This document shows, piece after piece, positions 55,580 to 63,846 of a DNA stretch of 64,000 nt. Source of the DNA: Paracoccaceae bacterium (GTDB taxonomy: Bacteria; Pseudomonadota; Alphaproteobacteria; Rhodobacterales; Rhodobacteraceae); assembly GCA_028874915.1 (NCBI GenBank), contig JAPPHA010000039.1, positions 28,493 to 92,492 of the forward strand, written 5' to 3'. The stretch's first letter is position 1; the number at the start of each line of letters is the position of its first letter. A program made the translations under genes and the position numbers. The notes below the pieces were generated by a model that was not told the DNA's origin, did no database searches, and was given only the letters and a program-made list of their open reading frames with translations.

Positions 55580-56610
55580 TGAGTTTTCTGGACGCTCAGG
55601 ACATCATCACGGCGCGGCGGACTTACAACGAAGGCCTGACCCAGCAGGTCGACAGCAGACGCGCTGCATGGTTTCCGCTGGTCCTGCTCGCAACGCTGCT
55701 TGCGTTGCCGGCACTGCAGTTCGTCGGCAACTACAACTACGTCATCCACTTGATCCTGTACACGGCATGCTACGTCGTCATGGCGGCCGGCTGGAACATA
55801 CTGGGCGGGTTCGCGGGATACGTTTCGCTGGGCCACAACGTCTTCTTCGCCATCGGCGGCTACTTCGCGGGCATGATTCTTGCCCGATACGGCATCTCCA
55901 CAATCGCGATGGCACCTTTGGCAGGTCTCGTTGCGGGCATCGCGGGCTACCTGATCGGACTCATAACGCTGCGCGTACGCGGTCCGTCGTTCATTATCTC
56001 GTCGCTCGCTCTCGTCATGATATTTCGGATTCTGTTCGAGAATTGGCACTTCATCGGAGGCGCTGCGGGGGTGGCGCTGCCCGCGAACGAACTCTCGGTC
56101 AAGTGGACGAAGTTGCCCTATTATTACGCATTCATCATCATGGCCGCCTTTGCGTTATGGGTAACTTACAGGATAAGGCACTCCAAGTTCGGCCTCGGGT
56201 TGCGGGCGATTTCGAAAGACGAAATCAAGGCCGAGAGCGCCGGGATCGACACGCGGTTCTACAAGGTGTTGGCTTTCGCGATTTCGGCGTTCTTCGTCGG
56301 AATGGCAGGAGCCGTATGGGGCGAGTATCTGACCTATATCCGTCCCAACATTTTCCTGGTCATCCTGGTTTCCGTAAACATGGTCCTGATGTGCATTATC
56401 GGCGGCAAGGGAACCATCGCCGGACCTGTCGTCGGCGCTGTCCTGATCATAGCGTTCAACGAAGTTTTTGTGGCCACGCTCGGGGCCTCGGAGATCAATG
56501 TCCTGGCGACAGGGCTGGTCATGATGCTGACGCTGATCTTCTTTCCGCTTGGCGTGGTCGGCACGCTGGCCAAACACAACCGGCTTCCCCGGATCCTGAA
56601 CTGGGACTGA
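55576..56610 (+). CDS. ABC transporter permease (LivM family)
   Basis: A 344-residue permease starting at the ATGATG at 55576, overlapping the LivH stop. It has a 30-residue cytoplasmic N-terminus, then about ten helices. GWNILGGFAGYVSLGHNVFF and LRVRGPSFIISSLALVMIF are typical of LivM, and the loop FGLGLRAISKDEIKAESAGI contacts the ATPase. A still longer open frame upstream belongs to a different reading of livH and is not translated. Confidence 0.92.
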   Translation: MMSFLDAQDIITARRTYNEGLTQQVDSRRAAWFPLVLLATLLALPALQFVGNYNYVIHLILYTACYVVMAAGWNILGGFAGYVSLGHNVFFAIGGYFAGMILARYGISTIAMAPLAGLVAGIAGYLIGLITLRVRGPSFIISSLALVMIFRILFENWHFIGGAAGVALPANELSVKWTKLPYYYAFIIMAAFALWVTYRIRHSKFGLGLRAISKDEIKAESAGIDTRFYKVLAFAISAFFVGMAGAVWGEYLTYIRPNIFLVILVSVNMVLMCIIGGKGTIAGPVVGAVLIIAFNEVFVATLGASEINVLATGLVMMLTLIFFPLGVVGTLAKHNRLPRILNWD

Positions 56611-56614
56611 CCCG

Positions 56615-57400
56615 GTGCCCGAATTCACCCTGTACAACGCGCCGCAGTCCACTTGCAGCCAAAGGGTGAGGTACGCGATGCATGCCAAGGGCGTTGCATT
56701 TGAGGAACGCAAGCTCGATCTGTTCTCTGGCGACCAGCTGACGCCGGAATATCTGGCAATCAATCCGAATGGCGTCGTGCCGGCTCTGGTTCACGGCGGA
56801 GTGCCGATTATCGACAGCGCAGTGATCCTGGAATACCTGGAGGACATTCTACCCGATGCCACGCCATTCCGGCCGAAGGACCCGGTAGAAGTCGCCGGGC
56901 TTCGGGCAAAGATGAGGTTCATCGACGAGGTGCCGACGCCGGCGATCCGCGTCCCCTCCTACAACCTTGCGTTCCTGCCGCATTTCCAGGCGATGAGTGA
57001 GGCCGAATTCCGTGAACTTTGCGAGAGCAAGCCGCTTCGTCGCGAATTCCTCATGAAGATGGGTCGAACCGGGTTTTCCGAGGCGGAAATGAATGGCGCC
57101 ATGTCGCGACTGAGCCGGGGAATCGATCGGATGGCCAGCTGGCTTGAGGAAAGCGGAGGTCCATGGATCGCGGGCGAGGCGATGTCGCTCGCTGATCTGG
57201 CCATCATGCCTGTGATTGTCCGGATGGATGACATCAACCTGAACGGCCTCTGGGAAAGCCATCCGCGGATCGGAGAGTGGCTGCGCAGGATCCGGGCTAC
57301 GCGGCATTTCGGAACAACTTACTACCCCGGATCGCTGCTGACCGAGAAATACCCGCATCTCGAGAGCCTGAGGAAAGCGCGGAAACAGTCAGAGGCCTAA
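56615..57400 (+). CDS. Glutathione S-transferase family protein
   Basis: A 261-residue GST from a GTG at 56615, five bases after the LivM stop. The thioredoxin-like N-terminal domain holds APQSTCSQRVRYAM with a Ser/Cys active-site region, INPNGVVPAL with the cis-proline and DSAVILEYLED for glutathione gamma-Glu binding. The helical C-terminal domain includes SWLEESGGPWIAGEAMSLAD, the conserved N-capping segment. In catabolic clusters such GSTs cleave ether or thioether bonds or isomerise intermediates. The role here is unknown, but its place in the operon implies a pathway step. Confidence 0.88.
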   Translation: MPEFTLYNAPQSTCSQRVRYAMHAKGVAFEERKLDLFSGDQLTPEYLAINPNGVVPALVHGGVPIIDSAVILEYLEDILPDATPFRPKDPVEVAGLRAKMRFIDEVPTPAIRVPSYNLAFLPHFQAMSEAEFRELCESKPLRREFLMKMGRTGFSEAEMNGAMSRLSRGIDRMASWLEESGGPWIAGEAMSLADLAIMPVIVRMDDINLNGLWESHPRIGEWLRRIRATRHFGTTYYPGSLLTEKYPHLESLRKARKQSEA

Positions 57401-57401
57401 C

Positions 57402-57848
57402 ATGCAGACACTCCCTTACGCGTTAACGGCCGTGATCGTCGGAGCGGCTTTGGCAATTCAACCGGCAATGAATGCGACGCTCGCGCGATCGGTCGGCAGT
57501 TCCAACGGAGCTTCGACTTTATCGATTGCGGTTGCGCTTCTGACGATGCTGGTGCTGATCGCGTTCACAGGTGCCGGCGATATATCCCGGGAGCGGCTGG
57601 CCGAAGTTCCATGGTGGATCTTCCTCGCCGGTACGGTTGGAGCCCTGTTCGTCGCCGGCGGTACCTACATTGCTCCGGTCACCGGAACGCTTCTGTTCTT
57701 CGTCTGCGTTGTCGCGGGCCAGTTGCTGGCGTCGACAATTGCCGACCACTTCGGAGTCTTCGGTCTCGAAGTCCGCGAAGTTTCCCCCATGCGCCTTGCC
57801 GGTGTCGGACTGGCACTTGCCGGTGCCGTGATGGTCGGCAACGGGTAG
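57402..57848 (+). CDS. DMT-family small membrane transporter (DUF606 type)
   Basis: A 148-residue protein with five predicted helices, one half of an EamA-like transporter, starting one base after the GST stop codon. VIVGAALAIQPAMNATLAR and GTLLFFVCVVAGQLLASTIADH fit the DUF606 (DMT) family, whose members are half-size and probably dimerise. It could export a by-product of the island pathway. Confidence 0.82.
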   Translation: MQTLPYALTAVIVGAALAIQPAMNATLARSVGSSNGASTLSIAVALLTMLVLIAFTGAGDISRERLAEVPWWIFLAGTVGALFVAGGTYIAPVTGTLLFFVCVVAGQLLASTIADHFGVFGLEVREVSPMRLAGVGLALAGAVMVGNG

Positions 57849-57929
57849 CACCTGGTGTTCCATGATTCCCTGCAACCGGTCTGGACCGGTCTGATCGGAC
57901 GACACGGCTGCATTATCGAGAGGTTAGAC

Positions 57930-59228
57930 ATGAACCCGGCACTCACACCACAAATCCTGACTCCGGCTGATCTGGAACCGCACTGGAACTGGGAAGGCAG
58001 GTTGCCCGCACTGGGGCACACCAACACCGATTTCGAACGCCGTGTCGATTTCGACCGGCTGCGGCGTTACCGAATCTCGCGCACTCGCGAGGCGCTCCGG
58101 GCAAGCGACTGCGGCTCCCTCCTGCTCTTCGACGTCAACAACATCCGTTATGTCTCGTCTACCAAGATCGGAGAATGGGAACGCGACAAGATGTGCAGGT
58201 TCTGCTTGCTGACCGGCGATGATTCCCCGCATGTCTGGGATTTCGGTTCAGCCGCGGTCCATCACAGGAAATACTCCGACTGGCTGCTGCCTGACCATTG
58301 CCGAGCCGGGGTCGTCGGGATGCGCGGAACCATCCCGCCGAGCTTCGGCCTCATGAAGCACTACGCGGAAGAAATTGCCGGTCTTGTCAAGGACGCGGGA
58401 ATGACCGGGATGCCGGTCGGCGTGGACTACGCAGAAACCGCCATGTTCCACGCCTTGCAGGAAGCGGGACTGAACGTCGTCGACGGCCAGCAAGTCATGC
58501 TCGATGCCCGCGAGATAAAGAACTGGGACGAGATCCAGCTTCTGACACAAGCGGCCAGCATGGTCGATGGCGTCTACCACATGATCTACGAAGAGTTGAA
58601 ACCAGGGATCCGCGAAAACGACATCGTGGGGCTGGCAAACAAGATGCTCTACGAAATGGGTTCGGACGACGTCGAGGCCATAAACGCGATCTCGGGCGAG
58701 CGGTGCAATCCGCACCCCCATAATTTTACGGATCGTTACTTCCGCCCGGGCGACCAGGCATTCTTCGATGTCCTCCAGTCGTATCAAGGCTACCGAACCT
58801 GCTACTACCGGACGTTCAACATCGGTCGCGCGACACCTGTCCAGCATGACGCATACAAGAAAGCGCGAGAGTGGCTCGATCTTGCCATCGACGTTATCAA
58901 GCCCGGGACGTCAACGGACAAGGTGGCGGCGTTGTGGCCGGCGGCGCCGGATTACGGGTTTCCGGACGAGCTTGCGGCGTTTGGCCTGCAGTTTGGCCAC
59001 GGCCTGGGCCTCGCGCTGCATGAGCGACCGATCATCAGCCGTGCCGTCAGCCTCAGCAATCCCATGGAGATCCGGACCGGCATGGTGTTTGCACTGGAGA
59101 CTTACTGCCCAGCGAGCGACGGTTTCTCGGCAGCACGGATCGAGGAAGAGGTAGTAGTCACGGACACCGGATGCGAAGTCATCTCGCTTTTCCCGGCAGA
59201 AGAGCTCCCGATTGCGAATCGATACTGA
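57930..59228 (+). CDS. M24-family (creatinase/aminopeptidase P fold) protein with an altered metal site
   Basis: A 432-residue protein from the ATG at 57930, after gagagg. It has a creatinase-like N-terminal domain and a C-terminal pita-bread fold. Metal ligand positions can be placed by the 11-residue spacing known for aminopeptidase P: Asp280 is present (FFDVLQSYQG), but the second Asp position is Cys291 (GYRTCYYRTF). The histidine (FGHGLGLALHE) and two glutamates (ALETYC, ARIEEEVVV) remain. It may therefore be a non-peptidase hydrolase or lyase, as creatinase and DddP are in this fold. It lies between the transporter and the dehydrogenase complex genes, so it may act on the imported compound. 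Confidence 0.85.
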   Translation: MNPALTPQILTPADLEPHWNWEGRLPALGHTNTDFERRVDFDRLRRYRISRTREALRASDCGSLLLFDVNNIRYVSSTKIGEWERDKMCRFCLLTGDDSPHVWDFGSAAVHHRKYSDWLLPDHCRAGVVGMRGTIPPSFGLMKHYAEEIAGLVKDAGMTGMPVGVDYAETAMFHALQEAGLNVVDGQQVMLDAREIKNWDEIQLLTQAASMVDGVYHMIYEELKPGIRENDIVGLANKMLYEMGSDDVEAINAISGERCNPHPHNFTDRYFRPGDQAFFDVLQSYQGYRTCYYRTFNIGRATPVQHDAYKKAREWLDLAIDVIKPGTSTDKVAALWPAAPDYGFPDELAAFGLQFGHGLGLALHERPIISRAVSLSNPMEIRTGMVFALETYCPASDGFSAARIEEEVVVTDTGCEVISLFPAEELPIANRY

Positions 59229-59252
59229 CCGTTCCCTGCACGGAGTTCTGCC

Positions 59253-60272
59253 ATGGACGAAACGCTGAACAACAATGTCGGGCAATTCTTGCGTATGTAT
59301 CGCCAGATGGTTCGCATTCGAGTTTTCGAGGACAATGCCAACCAGCTGTATCTCAGCGCCAGGATGCCGGGTCTGACACACATGTACTCCGGGCAGGAAG
59401 CCGTCGCTGTCGGCATATGCGAAGCCCTGACTGACAAGGACCACGTCACTTCGACCCATCGCGGTCACGGCCACTGCATTGCCAAGGGCGCCCGGTTCAA
59501 GGAGATGTTCTGTGAACTGCTCGGCAAGGAGGAGGGCTATTGCCGCGGCAAGGGTGGTTCGATGCACATCGCGGATCAGGCCAACGGCAACCTCGGTGCC
59601 AACGCCATCGTCGGCGGTTCCACCGGGATTGCAACGGGTGCCGCGCTCACCTCCAAGATGCAGGGCAAGGGCACGGTCACGGTCTGTTTCTTCGGAGACG
59701 GCGCCACTGCCCAGGGAATCTGGTACGAAGTCATGAACATGGCGGCCCTGTGGCAGCTGCCGGTCATCTACGCCTGCGAAAACAACGGATACTCGGAATA
59801 CACTTCGACGGCGGAAATTGCGGCAGGATCGATCATTGCGCGTGCCGAAGCATTCGGAATCGAGTCGTACAAGGTCGACGGTCAGGACGTGCTTGCCGTC
59901 AATCGGCTGGCCCAGGACCTCGTAACCAGGGCACGAAACGGAGACGGACCGTTCTTCGTCGAACTCGAGACATACCGTTTTCACGGTCACCATGTCGGAG
60001 ACATTAACCGCGCCTACTACAGGTCCAAGGATGAAGAGTCAGAGTGGAAAACCGAGAGGGATCCGATCGCCAATTTTCGCAACTGGCTGCTCACCGAGAA
60101 CATCGCCGGTACCGATGAGCTCGCCGCCATCGTCGCCGAGGTCGAGGCCGACGCTGCCGCCGCCGTGGCTTATGCGATGGAGGCGAAATTTCCCGAGCAG
60201 TCCGAAGTTGACATGCATGTCTTTGCAGGCGTGAGACATTCCTTGCCATACATCGATGGATCAGCCCGATGA
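59253..60272 (+). CDS. 2-oxoacid (pyruvate/acetoin-type) dehydrogenase E1 component, alpha subunit
   Basis: A 339-residue thiamine-diphosphate enzyme. The ThDP motif runs from GDGATAQGIWYEVMNMAALW to ENNGYSEYT (GDG...NN). THRGHGHCIAKGA and the phosphorylation-loop-like RFHGHHVGDI are typical of pyruvate/acetoin dehydrogenase E1 alpha. With the beta subunit it decarboxylates a 2-oxo acid or cleaves a 2-hydroxyketone, passing the acyl group to lipoyl-E2. Its TGA overlaps the beta-subunit ATG. Confidence 0.93.
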   Translation: MDETLNNNVGQFLRMYRQMVRIRVFEDNANQLYLSARMPGLTHMYSGQEAVAVGICEALTDKDHVTSTHRGHGHCIAKGARFKEMFCELLGKEEGYCRGKGGSMHIADQANGNLGANAIVGGSTGIATGAALTSKMQGKGTVTVCFFGDGATAQGIWYEVMNMAALWQLPVIYACENNGYSEYTSTAEIAAGSIIARAEAFGIESYKVDGQDVLAVNRLAQDLVTRARNGDGPFFVELETYRFHGHHVGDINRAYYRSKDEESEWKTERDPIANFRNWLLTENIAGTDELAAIVAEVEADAAAAVAYAMEAKFPEQSEVDMHVFAGVRHSLPYIDGSAR

Positions 60273-61267
60273 CGCGCGAGGTCACGTTTTCGAAGGCGGT
60301 CAACGAAGCGATCGCCGAAGAGATGCGCCGCGACAAGTCCGTTTTCCTGATGGGCGAGGATGTGGCCGAAGCCGGAACGCCGTTCAAGGTGCTGTCCGGA
60401 CTCGTCGAAGAATTCGGGACTGACCGGGTTCTCGACACACCGATTTCCGAACCGGGGTTCATGGGAATTGCCATTGGCGCCGCAATGACCGGGTCACGGC
60501 CGATAGTCGACCTGATGTTCGGAGACTTTCTCTACCTCGTGATGGATCAGCTCTGCAATCAGGCTGCCAAGACCCACTATATGTCCGGCGGCAAATTGAA
60601 CGTTCCGCTTGTTCTCCGCACAAATCTCGGCGCCACCCGCCGGTCCGGCGCCCAGCACAGCCAGTCCCTGCACGCACTGGTTGCGCATATTCCCGGTCTG
60701 CAAGTTGCATTGCCCTCTTCCGCCTTCGCCGCCAAGGGTCTGCTCAAGACTGCCGTTCGCAATGACAATCCGGTCGTGATCTTCGAAGACAAGCTCATGT
60801 ACCAGGAAAAGGGACCGGTGCCTGAGGGGGAATATCAGATACCTTTTGGCGAGGCTGAAATCCTGCGCGAAGGCGAACACGTGACCTTGGTTGGCACATC
60901 GTCAATGGTTCAGGTCTGTGGCGAGGCGGCCGAGATTCTGGACGACGACGGCATCTCGGCCGAAGTGATCGATCCGCGGACGATCGTCCCCCTTGACGAG
61001 CAGACCATTCTCGACAGCGTGAAGAAGACCTCACGCGCCGTGGTCGTTGACGAAGGCCATCGCAATTTCGGCGTCACCGCCGAAATCGCATCACGCATTT
61101 CGGAAAAGGCGTTCTACTACCTCGACGCGCCGGTCATCCGCTTGGGCGCCATGGACGTGCCGGTTCCGTTTTCTCCCGCATTGGAAGACTTGACCGTACC
61201 GACCCCTGAATCCGTCGCCGATATGGCGCGCAGGATCTGCCATGGAGAGCATGTCCATGGCGCATGA
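60269..61267 (+). CDS. 2-oxoacid (pyruvate/acetoin-type) dehydrogenase E1 component, beta subunit
   Basis: A 332-residue partner of the preceding gene, starting at the ATGA overlap. It begins VTFSKAVNEAIAEEMRRDKS with GEDVAEAGTPFKV and DTPISEPGFMGIAIGAAM, standard for E1 beta. The transketolase C-terminal domain (ADEVIDPRTIVPLD-type, here SAEVIDPRTIVPLDEQTI) is complete. It overlaps the start of the lipoyl-protein gene by 11 bases. Confidence 0.93.
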   Translation: MTREVTFSKAVNEAIAEEMRRDKSVFLMGEDVAEAGTPFKVLSGLVEEFGTDRVLDTPISEPGFMGIAIGAAMTGSRPIVDLMFGDFLYLVMDQLCNQAAKTHYMSGGKLNVPLVLRTNLGATRRSGAQHSQSLHALVAHIPGLQVALPSSAFAAKGLLKTAVRNDNPVVIFEDKLMYQEKGPVPEGEYQIPFGEAEILREGEHVTLVGTSSMVQVCGEAAEILDDDGISAEVIDPRTIVPLDEQTILDSVKKTSRAVVVDEGHRNFGVTAEIASRISEKAFYYLDAPVIRLGAMDVPVPFSPALEDLTVPTPESVADMARRICHGEHVHGA

Positions 61268-62240
61268 GGTGTTGATGCCGGCGCTTGGCATGGCACAGGA
61301 CTCCGGTGTCATCGTTGCCTGGCACAAGTCGGTCGGGGACCACGTGAAGGCCGGCGAACTGCTGATGGAAGTTGAAACCGACAAGGCAGTCATGGAGGTT
61401 GAAGCCCAGACCGACGGCTATTTGAGCGAGATATTCTCCGGCGAAGGTGAAGATGTGCCTGTAGGCCAGGCAATAGCCGTGATCGCTCTCACACAGGATA
61501 CCCCGGCGTCCGGTCGTCCCTCAGCGCCGCAACCCGCTCCCGTTATCACGCCAGAAACGGGAACCGCACCGGCCGATCGGCCCGCAACGGCGTCTCCTCC
61601 GGCGGCAAGAACCGAAAAGCCCGCCGGATACCGCATCCTTGCCTCGCCGAAAGCGCGCAGCCTTGCAGCCGAGCGCGGTCTCGACCTGTCGCGGCTCGTC
61701 GCGTCCGGTCATCCGCAGCCATATCACGTTGCTGACCTCGATCTCCTGACCGACATGGAAGCCACCACAAGAGTCGGTGCCGCGACTGCGACACGTGCCA
61801 GCGCACCCGCTTTGGCGTTGCAGAACTTGTTCTCCTGGCTCGAAACGGAAATCGAACAGGTGCCTGGTGCGGTGCTTGCGGCGTTCGCCGCCGCTTCGTA
61901 CCGGGCTGCCGCAGAGATCGGAATTGTCACAGTGCTTGTCCGAGAGCCGACCAGGTCAACAGCAGTTTTTGTCGACCCGGACCGATCCGGACTGGCTGCA
62001 CTCGTGCCGACGGATACTTCGTCGGCACCCGACCTTGTCCTGAATGACCTGACATCTGAGCGGGGAACCGAATTCCGTCCCGGCGAAGGCAGTGTCCCGG
62101 AGTTCAGCGTGGCATTCGAAGGCGATCGTGTCGTGGCAACTCTTGCGGCGACTACTGTCTCTCTCGATGACGATCAGCGATTCGCCTGCCTTGACGACTT
62201 CGTGGGGCGCCTCGACGAGCCCCTGCGCCATCTGCTCTGA
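61257..62240 (+). CDS. Lipoyl-domain E2-like protein with degenerate catalytic domain
   Basis: A 327-residue protein; the ATG at 61257 (MAHEVLMPALGMAQ) is preferred, though ATGs at 61242 and 61251 are in frame. Residues 1-78 are a lipoyl domain with the modified lysine Lys43 in VETDKAVMEV. A Pro/Ala-rich linker leads to a subunit-binding domain (ILASPKARSLAAERGLDLSRLVASG). The remaining 180 residues occupy the place of an E2 acyltransferase domain but end VSLDDDQRFACLDDF, without the His-x-x-x-Asp catalytic motif. The next gene supplies an intact catalytic domain, so the E2 appears divided. Confidence 0.88.
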   Translation: MAHEVLMPALGMAQDSGVIVAWHKSVGDHVKAGELLMEVETDKAVMEVEAQTDGYLSEIFSGEGEDVPVGQAIAVIALTQDTPASGRPSAPQPAPVITPETGTAPADRPATASPPAARTEKPAGYRILASPKARSLAAERGLDLSRLVASGHPQPYHVADLDLLTDMEATTRVGAATATRASAPALALQNLFSWLETEIEQVPGAVLAAFAAASYRAAAEIGIVTVLVREPTRSTAVFVDPDRSGLAALVPTDTSSAPDLVLNDLTSERGTEFRPGEGSVPEFSVAFEGDRVVATLAATTVSLDDDQRFACLDDFVGRLDEPLRHLL

Positions 62241-62411
62241 TGCCGCGATCGGCTCCAGTCGAAACCGGCGCTGTTATGGCACGGGCTTTCGCTGGCCGAC
62301 GCCTTGTCTTCCGCGCACGAGATTCCCGGATATTCAGCAAGAGACCCGATTTGGAGTTGCCGGGCATCCTGTCGACGTTGCGAATTTCCGGCGCGCCTTG
62401 AGGGGCATCGA

Positions 62412-63287
62412 ATGACGAAGGCGATTGCCAGCCCGTCCGTACGCTCACTGGCGGCACGGCGAGGCATAGACATCGACGCACTTGCCGGTCGGCTCGGCCG
62501 CGAGACAGTCGTCCGCGAAGACGTGGTGAACACGATGCAGAAATCGCAACATGGTGCAGCGGCTTTCTGGGACGTAGATCACGCCGCCTACGGACCGGTC
62601 AGCGAGGAACCGATCGCTCGAATTTCCCGGGTTGCCGCCAAAAACCTTTCTGCCGCACAGACACTCATCCCGGCAGTGACGCATCACGACGAAGCCGAGA
62701 TCGGCGCGATTGAGGATCTTCGCGCAAAGTTCAAGCTTGAGGCCGCCAACCGCGGCACAAGGTTGACCGCGCTGGCCTTTCACGTCGCCGTCCTGACCCG
62801 GTGCCTGCAGGAGTTTCCCCGATTCAACGCGTCGCTCAGCGCCGACGGCGAGGTCCTTGTCCTGAAGAACTACTGCCACGTCGGGCTCGCGGTCGACACT
62901 CCGCGCGGGCTTGTCGTCCCGGTGATCCGGAATACGGACCAGAAGGGGATCTTTGCGATTGCCGATGACATCGCTGATCTGGCGAACCGGTCCAGGGAAA
63001 ACGCCGTGCGTCCCGAAGAAATGGGCGGCGCATCGATGACCATCACGAACTTGGGCGGGATCGGCGGGACTGCGTTTACGCCGATTGTCAACCCGCCAGA
63101 AGTCGCGATCCTGGGGATCACGCGAACAAGGTTCCAACCCGTCTGGGACGGCGAACAGTTCAAGCCCGTCAAGATGGTCCCGCTCGATCTTTCGTATGAT
63201 CACCGCGTCATTGACGGTGCCATGGCGGCCAGGTTTCTCGCGCACTATGCACGGCTGATTGCTGAGCCCCGCCGGCTGCTCCTGTGA
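62412..63287 (+). CDS. 2-oxoacid dehydrogenase E2 acyltransferase, catalytic part without lipoyl domain
   Basis: A 291-residue protein from the ATG at 62412. It starts directly with a subunit-binding domain (ASPSVRSLAARRGIDIDALAG ... VVREDVV) and continues with a full catalytic domain containing LAVDTPRGLVVPVIRN, MTITNLGGIGGTAFTPIV and the active-site SYDHRVIDG with His264 and Asp268. No lipoyl domain is encoded, so it must use the lipoyl arm of the preceding protein or another one. The 171-base gap before it has no convincing gene. No E3 gene is in the window. Confidence 0.9.
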   Translation: MTKAIASPSVRSLAARRGIDIDALAGRLGRETVVREDVVNTMQKSQHGAAAFWDVDHAAYGPVSEEPIARISRVAAKNLSAAQTLIPAVTHHDEAEIGAIEDLRAKFKLEAANRGTRLTALAFHVAVLTRCLQEFPRFNASLSADGEVLVLKNYCHVGLAVDTPRGLVVPVIRNTDQKGIFAIADDIADLANRSRENAVRPEEMGGASMTITNLGGIGGTAFTPIVNPPEVAILGITRTRFQPVWDGEQFKPVKMVPLDLSYDHRVIDGAMAARFLAHYARLIAEPRRLLL

Positions 63288-63420
63288 CGCTTCCTCTGCC
63301 TGAAGTTCGAGGCTTCTTGCAGTTCAGGCTACGCAGGGCAGCGTGACCGCCTTACGCAAGCCTCCTACGGGATTGCGCAAGGCACATGGGAGCCACTTGG
63401 CCTCGTAGCCATGGGGTCAC

Positions 63421-63729
63421 AATTCCGTCCGCGCCGGTTTCGAAGACCTCTTTAAATGGATCAAGCAGCACCTGCGAATAAAGTCGTTCCTGGGCACCTC
63501 GGCCAATGCCGTGAAGACCCAGATCTTGAACGCCGTCTCCGTCTACGTGCACGTGGCCATCATCAGGAAACGGTTCAACTCCGAACTCAGTCTCCACACA
63601 ATCCTGCAGATTCTGGACGTGACCTGTTTCGAGAAAACTACTTTGTATCGACTGCTCACCGATTCCGAAACCGCTTCTCGTCAGACCGGTCGTAACTGGG
63701 GCATCTTGCCGGGGAAATTACGACGGTGA
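63421..63729 (+). pseudogene. IS4-family transposase C-terminal remnant
   Basis: The frame gives EDLFKWIKQHLRIKSFLGTS, ANAVKTQILNAVSVYVHVAI and LHTILQILDVTCFEKTTLYR, the well-known C-terminus of an IS4-type DDE transposase (the ELFFKWIKQHLRIK...ILQILSVTLFEK end). The N-terminal two thirds and the inverted repeats are absent, and the sequence joins unrelated DNA just after the E2 gene. It is a dead fragment marking the right boundary of the catabolic island. Confidence 0.78.
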
Positions 63730-63846
63730 ATGCCCGATTATGGATCCGTGACTGGCCGTAGTCAGCATCGGTAACGTCTGTCGCTGCGCCGGTGACGAGG
63801 CGTCGAATTCAAGGGCGGGAAAATGGACTGATTGCGGTCCCGGGCG

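Noticed and set aside
57930..59228. Identification of the M24 protein as the DMSP lyase DddP
   Set aside because: The fold is shared, but the sequence blocks recalled for DddP, including its metal-ligand region, do not match.
58911..59993. A 360-codon reverse open frame opposite the E1 alpha gene
   Set aside because: Shadow of a coding region; high-GC third-position bias opens the opposite strand.
62240..62401. A 53-codon frame in the gap between the two E2 genes
   Set aside because: It starts at a TGATG junction but has no ribosome-binding site, motif or plausible composition.
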